Below are positions 16,201 to 23,612 of a stretch of DNA of 64,000 bases, in pieces (the first letter of the stretch is position 1; every line of letters starts with the position of its first letter). The stretch is from JAVBWO01 sp036677375. Lineage in GTDB: Bacteria; Bacillota; Dehalobacteriia; UBA4068; UBA4997. Where the stretch lies: assembly GCA_036677375.1 (NCBI GenBank), contig JAVBWO010000024.1, positions 124,001 to 188,000 of the forward strand. Direction: 5' to 3'. A program made the translations under genes and the position numbers. The notes under the pieces were generated by a model. That model saw only the letters and a list, made by a program, of their open reading frames with translations. It did no database searches and was not told the DNA's origin.

Positions 16201-19044
16201 TGGTCCGTTATACTCCATGAAATCATAAGGCAAAGCAGCGATGGTGTTATCCCTAACCGTCAGAAAAGACGATGAATAAATCCAAGCTGTAGTAGAATCG
16301 ATCCTGATGCTGACTCTATTCACATTGGGATTAGGCTCCCCGGCAAAAACCACACCGTAGCCTTCCTGAGCCACGGTCTTGGTATCGGACAAGGTGTCTA
16401 CAAATGTGCTGTTATCCGTAGTGCCGTAAATACCTAAGGTACCGTCGGCATAGATCTCGTAATAGGCAAAATAACGGCCGTCCGGGATGGCGGCAGGATC
16501 AACCGCTTGGGGCCATTCTCCGTAATGCTTCAATCCGGCAATGGTGGGATAAGGGTAATCCGTTGGGTCGGCATTGGCGGGGTCAAAGAGCCAGTGTCCG
16601 GCATCGTTAAAGGCGTCTGTCATGGCAGTTGAGGTCATATAGGAAAAGCTTTTACCCAAGGCCGTGTCGGCTACCGATACGTTATAACCGCTGCCTGTCA
16701 GGAAATAAGAGCGCAGCAGAGAACCGCTGTTTAAGGCGGCAAACCCGGCAGGCATGCCGTTTACAGCAGAGGGAATGGCATTGTTGTATGCTTCCGCGAT
16801 ACTGCCGCTATTAGCACCCGCAAAGCCGCCCACCCAGGTGCCGCCGATGACGGAAGCCGCATAAGCGCCGCCTGTCATATATTTGTGGTTCACATAAGCC
16901 CGCAGGATGCTGCCGGAATTGCTGCCGGCAAAGCCGCCCACATAGACGGAACCCGATCCCTGTACATAAGTAGCGGAAGCATAACAATCCGTCAAAGCGC
17001 TGCTGGTGGAACCGGCAAATCCCCCTACAGAGCTGCCGTTTTGTAATGTGACGCTGCCTTGAAAAACATAGGAGTCGGCAAGCGTTCCGCTGGCAAGACC
17101 GACAAAACCGCCGATGCCGCCGGGGGCGGCCACCGCTTCGGCGCCGGGAGATACGGTGGTATCCCACGCATGGCATGCCGTGACACTGCCCTGGCTGGCA
17201 CCGGCAAAACCGCCGCTATAGTATCCTAAATAGCTGACCGTGCCTTCCTCGACGCTGCAAGAAGCCATATCTCCGGCATTAAAACCGGCAAAGCCACCGG
17301 TATAAGAATTGCCGGAAACCGTAATTCCCGTGGCGGTCACCTCGGTTATTTCACCGCCGTTATAGCCGACCACGCCGCCTAAATCAGCGTCGGCCACCTT
17401 TTCGCCTTGGAAAGCCACTGCACAATCGGTAAGAGAAGACTGGCCGATGCTGCCCCCGTTTCGGCCAACCAGCCCGCCGGTCATGGCCTGAACGCCTTCG
17501 TCTAAAGTTACGGTTAAACTGCTGTCTATGAGATTGCAGCTTGTCATATTATTCAGGTCCGTATCCTGCGCGGAGATTTCCCCCGCCAGGATACCGGCGG
17601 TATCCTTGGCTGTCACCGTGAAAGAATCCAGCGTCATATTGGAAAGCGCCGCTCGCTCGCCGTTCAGAACCCGGAAAAGTCCCGAAGGCGAAGAAGCGGT
17701 ATCGCTTATGACAAAATTCCGCAAAGCAAAATGATTGCCCTGATAGGAACCGGCAAAAAAGTGGTTGCTGACCAGATTGCCCATGACATCCCGGTAATGG
17801 TGGCTCACAGGGGTAAAGCTCACGGGACAATCGTTGCTGCCGTACAACAAGGCGACATCGTTCCAATCGATATCTTTGATCTGCTCAAAAAATTTGCCCG
17901 CTGTATTCAAATAACGCATATTGCTCAAATGGCGGGCATAGGCGATCTTGTAAACACCGTTGGCGTCCTCCTCGGCAAAATAACTATGGCTTACCGCGGA
18001 ATCACCGTACTTGACCGGGCTGCCCGGAGCGCTTGCTTCCACCCTGGCAATAAAGTTGCCCATAGGGATGGAGGGATAACGGTAAAAAATACTTTGCCCG
18101 AATAAGTTATCGTTATGTATGGTATCAATCTTATCCAAGATGAGGCTGAATTGGCCGTCCTGATAGATGATGGTATGTGTGGAGCCTGGCGTCGGCGTTC
18201 CCGTGGCGGCAAGATCCGTCAGATCGGTTTCGATCTCACTGTTGATGGGCGAAAGGGTCAGATCGCCTCTTTGTATGCCGGAAAGCGCAAGGTATGTGGT
18301 AGCACCATCCGGGGACATGATCTTCACGGTGTAAACAATATTGTCCCCGAAGAAGGAACTGCTGCTGCCGGAAGGCTCGCAATCTGTCCATACCAACCTA
18401 AGCTGGTCGTTATTTTCAACAGTCACCGTAGGCTTTTGCAGGTTTTCCGGCAATTTGCCGGTATCGGCATTGCCATAAAAGCCCAATCGGTTGGCGCGCA
18501 AAGCGTCTTGTGTCCTGACTGAAATGTTGACGCCGTCACCGCCGGGACTGTCCGTACCGCGATAAGCCAGGCTGTTGGCGCGCTCGCTGTAAATCACCGA
18601 AGCCACCATACCGGTTTTTTTGTTGAATTCCACGGTGATATTGTGTTCCAGAATCGAGACATCTTGTAGATAAGGTTTCAGGATGTCTCGCAGAACCGCG
18701 TCGCCCGTTCCATCCTGATTGAGCTGCAAATAAACCAGGTTATCCCTGTTTTCCGCCCAATCGGCAGGACGGGAAGCGGCATCGATATCCTCATCGGTCA
18801 AGCCGGGCAGGTTTTGCACCAGAGCAGGCAGCTCCCCTTTGTTTTTGACGGTAATCAAATGGTTTTGCGCCGCTAAAAAAAGAATCCGTGCCTTATCGTT
18901 TAAGCCGGTCATTTCATAATTGATCCGGTACTGGATAAGATTGGGCACGGCAATAGACAAGGTGATGACAATGATGGCCATTGTCACTAAGATCTCTACA
19001 AATGTAAACCCTTTTTTTGATCTGCTTGCAGGGCAAAAAATCAT
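13267..19044 (-). CDS. Giant prepilin with three GLUG-repeat modules (putative tip adhesin)
   Basis: This is a 1925-residue protein in one uninterrupted frame. The N-terminus SRSKKG|FTFVEILVTMAIIVITLSI is a textbook class III prepilin signal, followed by pilin-like sequence to about residue 130. From about 365 come three modules (roughly 365-846, 993-1370, 1516-1925). Each opens with a helix-like segment such as RSPRHLLNIG, then has many GLUG-type repeats (GGFAGxNxGSI..CYATGxV), and closes with YPYPxIxGxxHYGxWP. Two related linkers around 847-992 and 1371-1515 contain a GYGxxx core. GLUG repeats occur in IgA1 peptidases and surface adhesins and are expected to form beta-solenoids. The predicted product is a membrane-anchored or pilus-incorporated fibre about ten times the usual pilin size. 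It heads the prepilin cluster. SD GAGG precedes the ATG. Confidence 0.88.
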   Translation of the reverse strand: MIFCPASRSKKGFTFVEILVTMAIIVITLSIAVPNLIQYRINYEMTGLNDKARILFLAAQNHLITVKNKGELPALVQNLPGLTDEDIDAASRPADWAENRDNLVYLQLNQDGTGDAVLRDILKPYLQDVSILEHNITVEFNKKTGMVASVIYSERANSLAYRGTDSPGGDGVNISVRTQDALRANRLGFYGNADTGKLPENLQKPTVTVENNDQLRLVWTDCEPSGSSSSFFGDNIVYTVKIMSPDGATTYLALSGIQRGDLTLSPINSEIETDLTDLAATGTPTPGSTHTIIYQDGQFSLILDKIDTIHNDNLFGQSIFYRYPSIPMGNFIARVEASAPGSPVKYGDSAVSHSYFAEEDANGVYKIAYARHLSNMRYLNTAGKFFEQIKDIDWNDVALLYGSNDCPVSFTPVSHHYRDVMGNLVSNHFFAGSYQGNHFALRNFVISDTASSPSGLFRVLNGERAALSNMTLDSFTVTAKDTAGILAGEISAQDTDLNNMTSCNLIDSSLTVTLDEGVQAMTGGLVGRNGGSIGQSSLTDCAVAFQGEKVADADLGGVVGYNGGEITEVTATGITVSGNSYTGGFAGFNAGDMASCSVEEGTVSYLGYYSGGFAGASQGSVTACHAWDTTVSPGAEAVAAPGGIGGFVGLASGTLADSYVFQGSVTLQNGSSVGGFAGSTSSALTDCYASATYVQGSGSVYVGGFAGSNSGSILRAYVNHKYMTGGAYAASVIGGTWVGGFAGANSGSIAEAYNNAIPSAVNGMPAGFAALNSGSLLRSYFLTGSGYNVSVADTALGKSFSYMTSTAMTDAFNDAGHWLFDPANADPTDYPYPTIAGLKHYGEWPQAVDPAAIPDGRYFAYYEIYADGTLGIYGTTDNSTFVDTLSDTKTVAQEGYGVVFAGEPNPNVNRVSIRIDSTTAWIYSSSFLTVRDNTIAALPYDFMEYNGPGNHQFSHATVSIDNVQLVKQTRCNLLFGAALGPNSSWNLGQIADAPYQIRSPRHLLNIGWYDRYLDEYFSQTTNIDYAVYTRAQSGSGVDPYYHYPIGSWGWGPFEGQYDGLGNTIAHLTISATNPANSGLFGVVAYGGVLKNIRLTDASLNLSLGWTTSLSSSSGFGVLAGYVSGSSRVENCGVIGGVINQTLWDTAATVRLGGLVGNNYGAITQSFATCTVNAEGSACGGLVGDNNYGAIITKSYANSPLMTMAYGIGGYNGGFVGWNEGSISDCYSVSGITATDYSGGFVGVNTNGGQIMDCYSLGSISGQFGWHTEVGGFAGENSWNASIQNAYFLQDTDYNTGLSAIGYSANSGAQATAKSFYQLTFLSTVGYPGFDFSNTWDEAAASDTFPLAAALNDENYPYAWIKGVPHYGDWPVWGYEGSLAYFENYTDATKGVCFVKNGAIQNDLDDAKIVSRDGYGILVKHDFTNAANASVKIYDGNGASLLLQASGVEVSALSHGISLVKLSDTSWLDSLPTSSTGYYVAECFVNGISAGKVRFNPHFAGALSADSSTWSWGTQSNPYLIRSPYQLRNIGLSRYLGKYYQQTADISYTDYSEAGGAGVSNYHTAIGSQALPFTGQYDGGSKNIIGLDMDINHDYGGLFGYSTGTLQNIRIAAGGSAAIMPTGGNTAYGKTGALAGYNGGTVANCSAAIPVMAHDTVGGLIGWNAGTVTGCFAGGNVTGTADAVGGLAGKNTGIVQTSSATGSIVGDNNTGGFAGYAGSGAQMTKCYATGAVTAASAAGGFLGSGASGATISKCYATGNVTGNASIGGFFGESQGYAVDNCYATGKVTQIVSGSGSSLNFGGFGGILQSGTVTKCYAAGKVSATASGTVGGFLGYGSSASLTRCYFLGNGSTLYNYINSSTPFYRIGNVSSTSGILSVNQMKNKNYFSYWDFYNIWEMNTDDSTPAGYPYPKLRGVTHDGAWPTTY

Positions 19045-19222
19045 GGGATTCCTCGCTTTTATCCTGACATATATCGGGAAATTGCAATTTTCTTTTATGA
19101 TGAAATGGGCATGACTCTTTTATCAAATAAATTTACCTTTAATAGTAAAATAATATAGAATAATTTGCCACATTTCAATGGTTTTTGTCTAAGTTTCTCA
19201 TATTTTCTTAGAATAGATAGAA

Positions 19223-19254
19223 AAAAGCCTTGTCAAATATAAAACAAGGCTTTT
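19223..19254. terminator. Terminator between the Rrf2 gene and the giant prepilin
   Basis: AAAAGCCTTGT and ACAAGGCTTTT form an 11-bp stem with a 10-nt loop and flanking A/T runs. It lies about 90 bp past the Rrf2 gene on the minus strand and separates it from the prepilin cluster, which then needs its own promoter between 19045 and 19222. Confidence 0.75.
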
Positions 19255-19341
19255 AATAACGGAATTCGATTTTTTGATAAAACAATTGAAAAAACAACGC
19301 CTTTGCGTATAATCCATATTAAATAAATACGAATACTTGTA

Positions 19342-19773
19342 TTAAGTATTTTCCTGCTGTATATTTTGATAATCGGAAAGCAGATCTGCTAAAGTTATAT
19401 GATCCACCACATCGTTTACCGCATGATAGATCTTTTCCCAAACGCCTTTGGTAACACAGTGCTCCATCCGGTCACACATCTCGCGGCCGCATTCCACGCA
19501 ATCCACCGGCACCAGCGGGCCTTCCAGATGGCGCAGAATCATGCCAACAGTAATTTCCGCCGGAGGCTGGTTCAATACATAACCGCCCTGGGCTCCCCGG
19601 AAACTACGGATCATCCCTATTTTCTTTAAAGTCGGAATGATTTGCTCCAGATACTTTTCCGAAACACCTTGGTTTGCGGCAGCTTCTTTAATGGTGACAG
19701 GCCGTCCGGGGTAAACCAAAGCCAATTCCAGCATAAAGCGGGTTCCATATCTTCCTTTGGTCGATATCTTCAT
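19342..19773 (-). CDS. Rrf2-family (IscR/CymR-like) transcriptional regulator
   Basis: The 143-residue protein has the Rrf2 winged helix MKISTKGRYGTRFMLELAL...GVSEKYLEQIIPTLKKIGMIRSFRGAQGGYVL and then a Cys cluster CVECGREMCDRMEHC, a likely Fe-S or redox site. IscR-type members sense Fe-S status; CymR-type members sense cysteine supply. The start at 19773 is chosen because GGGGGTG lies about 8 nt upstream; the ATG seven codons earlier has no SD. Just upstream, on the opposite strand, lies a broken fragment of a cysteine desulfurase gene. Genes of that kind usually accompany this regulator, so the present protein may have lost its original target. It probably binds in the interval 19774-19917. 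Confidence 0.88.
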   Translation of the reverse strand: MKISTKGRYGTRFMLELALVYPGRPVTIKEAAANQGVSEKYLEQIIPTLKKIGMIRSFRGAQGGYVLNQPPAEITVGMILRHLEGPLVPVDCVECGREMCDRMEHCVTKGVWEKIYHAVNDVVDHITLADLLSDYQNIQQENT

Positions 19774-19917
19774 AAAAAGCACCCCCACCTGCATATTGTT
19801 TTATTTATCATATCACAAAACGGAAATTACAACAAGTTGATGATCAATATTCAATCACAATTTTAGCATTTTGCTGCTTTCTTATTTTTCGAAGCATTCT
19901 CTAAGGAGGGAAATGTT

Positions 19918-20021
19918 ATGAAAAAATTGACAACGCGGCAACCACATCCATAACGCCGCCCGTCTTAGAGGCGATGCTGCCCTGGCTAAAAGAGAGCTAT
20001 GGCAATGCCTCAAGTATTTAA
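19918..20021 (+). pseudogene. Cysteine desulfurase (NifS/IscS) N-terminal remnant
   Basis: An SD (AAGGAGGG) and ATGAAAAAA begin a gene that stops after 11 codons. Shifting frame immediately after gives DNAATTSITPPVLEAMLPWLKESYGNASSI, the conserved N-terminus of NifS/IscS desulfurases, then a stop at 20019-20021. A few bases have been lost after the third codon, and the remaining roughly 350 codons are missing. It stands divergent to the Rrf2 regulator, the usual place for iscS/nifS. I read it as a decaying relic. From 20022 to 20250 I see no further recognisable gene. Confidence 0.8.
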
Positions 20022-20250
20022 AGGGAAAGGACATCTGAAAAGCGGACTTCTGTATTTACAGGATTTTGAATCTATAGGACATTTCAAGATGTGACAAACA
20101 GAATGAAAATGAAGATCGGTAAAGAAATCAACAGGAAATTAACAAGGAAAACAAAGAAGAAATAATCCGGTGAGGCACCCTTCCAGGAATTTCAGCATAG
20201 GCTATTATTGCCACGCATCTTAAAAAGATCAATGGAAAGGAGTCGCCCCT

Positions 20251-20715
20251 ATGCCCTTTGAAAACGGTAAACGCAACTTGCTGCGAAATGCAAAGTGGCT
20301 GCCCGGCCCTGCCGGCGCCCCGGAATTTTTTACCATCAGAGGGCCGGCGAGCTTCGATCAATTGCAAATCAAAGGATGCCATACGATGAGTTTGACTCTT
20401 CTTCCCACAGAAACCGTCACAATTCAGTATAATCCTTTGATTCCCATGGACCAGCAGCGGGGTATTGAATTGGGTGCGGAAATACGGGCGGTAGATCCGG
20501 GGTATATCACATATGCTGCAGCTTTCTTGGATGATAGCCAAAACGTGACGCAAATTAAACCTATGGATGTTACCTACAAAGTAGAATACTATTTCGATCA
20601 GATAGCGGGACAGTTTCTGGCTCCCTCTAATGCGCGTTTTGTCAGGCTTACCTTTCGTTTTTGCGGACCTGCTACCGCCTGTTCCCTATGGGCCCCTTAC
20701 GCCGTCTATCTTTAG
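20251..20715 (+). CDS. Protein of unknown function, likely beta-sandwich
   Basis: The 154-residue protein has a clear SD (AAGGAG) 8 nt before the ATG and its own terminator downstream. It has no signal peptide or membrane helix. The alternating hydrophobic pattern (ETVTIQYNPLIP, ITYAAAFLDDSQ, DVTYKVEYYFDQ, FVRLTFRFCGP) suggests an all-beta fold, perhaps a jelly roll as in carbohydrate-binding or structural virion proteins. I do not recognise the family. It is isolated: the region before it is decayed and the gene after it runs the other way. The SD, terminator and coherent composition argue that it is a real gene. No function is proposed. Confidence 0.65.
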   Translation: MPFENGKRNLLRNAKWLPGPAGAPEFFTIRGPASFDQLQIKGCHTMSLTLLPTETVTIQYNPLIPMDQQRGIELGAEIRAVDPGYITYAAAFLDDSQNVTQIKPMDVTYKVEYYFDQIAGQFLAPSNARFVRLTFRFCGPATACSLWAPYAVYL

Positions 20716-20784
20716 AACATCCGCGCCTCCCTCAAAAATATTCCCTAAACTACGGATCCGTTAAAAGATGCATGGAATAACAAC

Positions 20785-20812
20785 AAGCCCCGGCTTTGAG
20801 CAGCCGGGGCTT
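20785..20812 (+). terminator. Terminator after the unknown 154-aa gene
   Basis: AAGCCCCGGCT and AGCCGGGGCTT form an 11-bp stem with a 6-nt loop, followed by ATCATTTATG. It is GC-rich and well placed, 70 bp after the stop codon. Confidence 0.75.
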
Positions 20813-20931
20813 ATCATTTATGAGATGATGATATGGCAGCGCCAAGACCGGAAATACGTATTGCCTTTCCTTTAATATCTAAGATCGGCTCAAAACAGCG
20901 ATAAAAGTCTGCTGCACATGATGCAATTTTG

Positions 20932-21858
20932 TTAAATTTCGGCTATCAGCTGGCCTAACTGGGATACGTCATAGCCGCCAATGCCGTCAATCTCCCTTTT
21001 AAAAGCTGGCGACTGCAATATCTGAATCAGTGCCTGAAATTCCGGTTTTACCGCATCTTCTTTTTTCATCACCAAATCGAAGGATTCCATCTGTATGGGG
21101 ATAAAATCCAAATTTTCCACTTGCTTTGCCGCCTTTTCATTGCCGACACCCACATCCGCCTCCCCCCTAGCCACCTTACTGGCAACCGCAAGATGAGAGG
21201 TTTCTTCCCATTCATATCCAGCAATGGCGGTAGCATTAATGCCAAGCTGCCGCAGATGTTCGTCTAAAAGGACGCGGCTGCCGGCGCCTTTTTCCCGGTT
21301 GACGATAACGGTGCCGGGCTTTGCCAGATCGCTCCAGTCGGTAATGTTTTTCGGATTCCCTTTTTCTACATAAAAGCCCTGCCAGCGCCGAATCAGGCGG
21401 TACACCAAAACGGGAATGCCAGGCAACAGGCGCCTTACATAAGGCAGATTATATTCGCCGGAATCGCTGTCCCACAGATGGGCGGTGGCAATGGAAGCTT
21501 TGCCGTTATATAAAGCGTAAAGAGCATTATAGCTGCCGTTAAAAGAACGCAAGACATTAACGGTATCCTTTAGGCGAAGTTCCATATAACGGGCCAGGAT
21601 ATCCAGGACGGCATCCTGGCCGCAGATAATGAAGCCTTCCCTTTCCATTCCCTGCCGCAGCACAGCGGCCATTCCCGGCAAGGCAACAGTTTTGCGGTTA
21701 TCTTTATAGGCAGCCACATCCTTAGGGTCAAAACGCATTTTTCTGCCTACCCGATAGGCGGCAAGTTCTCCCCGCTTCACCAATTCATAGACGGTATTTT
21801 TGGTAATTTTTAAGGCATCGGCCACTTCCTGCGGTGTCATGGGCAATGATTCCGTCAT
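20932..21858 (-). CDS. Molybdate-type regulator: excisionase-like HTH plus COG1910 binding domain
   Basis: The 308-residue protein has an N-terminal MerR/excisionase-type helix-turn-helix (MTPQEVADALKITKNTVYELVKRGELAAYRVGRKMRF, about residues 7-45). A periplasmic-binding-protein-like domain follows (about 75-305) with AKPGTVIVNREKGAGSRVLLDEHL and the end IGGYDVSQLG. The same domain closes the MoeA fusion at 32-34 kb. COG1910 domains bind molybdate or tungstate. The protein is cytoplasmic (no signal peptide) and divergent from modABC, 145 bp away, with a palindrome over the modA promoter, so it most likely represses or tunes the transporter according to oxyanion level. SD GGAGGTG precedes the ATG. 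Confidence 0.85.
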   Translation of the reverse strand: MTESLPMTPQEVADALKITKNTVYELVKRGELAAYRVGRKMRFDPKDVAAYKDNRKTVALPGMAAVLRQGMEREGFIICGQDAVLDILARYMELRLKDTVNVLRSFNGSYNALYALYNGKASIATAHLWDSDSGEYNLPYVRRLLPGIPVLVYRLIRRWQGFYVEKGNPKNITDWSDLAKPGTVIVNREKGAGSRVLLDEHLRQLGINATAIAGYEWEETSHLAVASKVARGEADVGVGNEKAAKQVENLDFIPIQMESFDLVMKKEDAVKPEFQALIQILQSPAFKREIDGIGGYDVSQLGQLIAEI

Positions 21859-21921
21859 GAGAACACCTCCTATACTTTATTAATTATTGTAACATGAAAA
21901 CGACAAAAGATACAATTTTTT

Positions 21922-21949
21922 AACGTTATGCTTGAATTAGCATAACGTT
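21922..21949. promoter_or_regulatory. Operator overlapping the modA promoter
   Basis: AACGTTATGC and GCATAACGTT are a perfect 10-bp inverted repeat with an 8-bp spacer. The CGTTAT/ATAACG halves resemble ModE boxes, although the adjacent regulator has a different DNA-binding domain. The -35 hexamer sits inside the spacer, so a bound protein would block polymerase. Confidence 0.75.
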
Positions 21950-21960
21950 TGTAGTATGAT
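21932..21960 (+). promoter_or_regulatory. modABC promoter
   Basis: TTGAAT (21932-21937) and TATGAT (21955-21960) are 17 bp apart. Transcription would begin around 21967, about 37 nt before the modA ATG. Confidence 0.65.
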
Positions 21961-22003
21961 AAATCATGATGAAACACAACAAAACATAACAGGAGGTTAT
22001 GAA

Positions 22004-22822
22004 ATGAAAAAAGGGTTATCCATCTTGGTTGCTTTGTTATTGGTATGCTTGATGATGCTGGCCGGCTGCGGCGGCACCACAAATGACCAACCGGCAACCG
22101 ATGACACGCAAGCTAACGCAGAAAATCAGGAACCTGTAGAGCTGCTGGTATCCGTAGCAGCTAGTATGACCGACGCCATGGAAGAGATTAAAACTTTGTA
22201 CACGGCAGATCATTCCAATGTCACCATTACCTATAATTTCGGCAGCTCCGGCGCCCTGCAACAGCAAATCGAACAAGGCGCTCCCGCCAACGTATTCCTC
22301 TCAGCCGGTAAAAAACAGATGACAGCTTTGGTTGACGCCGGTCTGATGGTGGAAGGCAGCGTCAAGGATCTGGTGCAAAACCAAGTGGTGCTGGTGGTTC
22401 CCAAAGACGAGGCCGCCATCACCTTTGCAGACCTCGCCACCGACAAAGTTGCCAAAATAGCCATTGGCGACCCTCAAAGCGTACCCGCCGGTCAATATGC
22501 CAGTGAAGTTTTCGAAAAGATGGGGTTAACCGACGCCGTCTCCGGTAAACTCATTCTTGCAAAAGATGTCCGCGAAGTATTGTCCTGGGTAGAAACCGGC
22601 AACGTAGAAGCCGGTATCGTTTATGCTACCGATGCTCAGATTTCGGATAAGGTCACCGTTTCCGACACCGCTGCTGAAGATACCCACTCTCCTATCGTTT
22701 ACCCCATGGGTATTGTAAAAACCGACAGCAATCAGGATGCCGCCCAGGCTTTTGTCGATTTCCTCTCTACACAAGCTGCCAAAGATGTTTTTGCCAAATA
22801 CGGGTTTACTCCAATTAGCTAA
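22004..22822 (+). CDS. modA: Molybdate ABC transporter substrate-binding lipoprotein
   Basis: The 272-residue protein has a lipoprotein signal (MKKGLSILVALLLVCLMMLAGCGG), with the lipobox Cys near residue 24. The mature protein is a ModA/WtpA-type binding protein: VSVAASMTDAMEEIKTLY, FNFGSSGALQQQIEQGAPANVFLSA-like segments and IGDPQSVPAGQYASEVF are typical. It captures molybdate or tungstate outside the membrane and delivers it to ModB. The start at 22004 has AGGAGG 9 nt upstream; an ATG 16 codons earlier lacks an SD and would spoil the signal peptide. It is the first gene of modABC, controlled by the operator at 21922-21949. Confidence 0.93.
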   Translation: MKKGLSILVALLLVCLMMLAGCGGTTNDQPATDDTQANAENQEPVELLVSVAASMTDAMEEIKTLYTADHSNVTITYNFGSSGALQQQIEQGAPANVFLSAGKKQMTALVDAGLMVEGSVKDLVQNQVVLVVPKDEAAITFADLATDKVAKIAIGDPQSVPAGQYASEVFEKMGLTDAVSGKLILAKDVREVLSWVETGNVEAGIVYATDAQISDKVTVSDTAAEDTHSPIVYPMGIVKTDSNQDAAQAFVDFLSTQAAKDVFAKYGFTPIS

Positions 22823-22865
22823 GTGAACTGATTTCAGCTGATTTCAGCATTGGCTAACTTTACGT

Positions 22866-22902
22866 AAACAGAGGCGGGGTCTGCTTTCTTCCGCCTCTGT
22901 TT
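22866..22902 (+). terminator. Intercistronic hairpin between modA and modB
   Basis: AAACAGAGGCGG and CCGCCTCTGTTT form a perfect 12-bp stem with a 13-nt loop in the 118-bp gap. No U-run follows. It probably causes partial termination or protects the upstream mRNA, so that more ModA than ModBC is made, as is common for binding-protein genes. Confidence 0.55.
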
Positions 22903-22940
22903 CCTCCCCGTGCCCCATATAAACCATAAGGAGTTTTTAC

Positions 22941-23612
22941 ATGGATTTTGACCTTGCACCGCTTTTCATATCTTTACGGACCGCCCTTTTAGCCACAGCC
23001 ATTACCTTCTTCTTAGGACTTTGGGCCGCCCGTCTCGTCATGCATACCAAGCGGTTGCATTGGCTTTTTGACGGTGTTTTTACCCTGCCCCTGGTATTGC
23101 CTCCCACAGTTTTGGGCTTTTTTCTTTTGGTCTTACTGGGACGGCATGGCATCATCGGCAAAGTTCTTTTAAGTCTGGGCATTCAAATCATCTTTTCCTG
23201 GCAGGCCACGGTCATTGCAGCCGTAGTGGTTTCCTTCCCTTTGATGTACCGGGCGGCCAAGGGAGCTTTCGAGCAGGTAGACGCCAATATCTTGGCTGCC
23301 GCCCGCACTTTAGGCTTTTCGGAACGCCGCATTTTCTGGCATCTTTTGGTGCCGCTGGCTTGGCCCGGTGTGGCCGCGGGCATGATTCTCTCTTTTGCCA
23401 GGGCCTTAGGAGAATTTGGCGCCACTTTGATGATTGCCGGCAATATTCCTAAAATTACTCAGACCATGCCCATTGCCATTTATTTCGCATCCGCCGGCGG
23501 CGATATGGAAAAAGCAGCGATTTGGGTTTTTATTATTGTCATCATTTCTTTTATCATGATCGCATTGATGAATTACTGGTCTTACTATGAGAAAAAGGGG
23601 AAACGCTTATGA
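22941..23612 (+). CDS. modB: Molybdate ABC transporter permease
   Basis: The 223-residue permease has five to six membrane helices. The cytoplasmic EAA loop is visible as ILAAARTLGFSERRIFWHLLVPLAWPGVAAG (about residues 115-146) and is followed by ALGEFGATLMIAGNIPKITQTMPIAIY, a signature of ModB/CysU-type permeases. It forms the membrane channel with ModC on the inside and ModA outside. SD AAGGAG lies about 8 nt before the ATG. Its stop overlaps the modC start by 4 bp (ATGA), so translation is coupled. Confidence 0.93.
   Translation: MDFDLAPLFISLRTALLATAITFFLGLWAARLVMHTKRLHWLFDGVFTLPLVLPPTVLGFFLLVLLGRHGIIGKVLLSLGIQIIFSWQATVIAAVVVSFPLMYRAAKGAFEQVDANILAAARTLGFSERRIFWHLLVPLAWPGVAAGMILSFARALGEFGATLMIAGNIPKITQTMPIAIYFASAGGDMEKAAIWVFIIVIISFIMIALMNYWSYYEKKGKRL

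Noticed and set aside
13267..17400. Repetitive DNA that could be taken for a CRISPR or satellite array
   Set aside because: The periodicity follows GLUG repeats of one long reading frame; repeat units are imperfect, and there are no equal spacers or cas genes.
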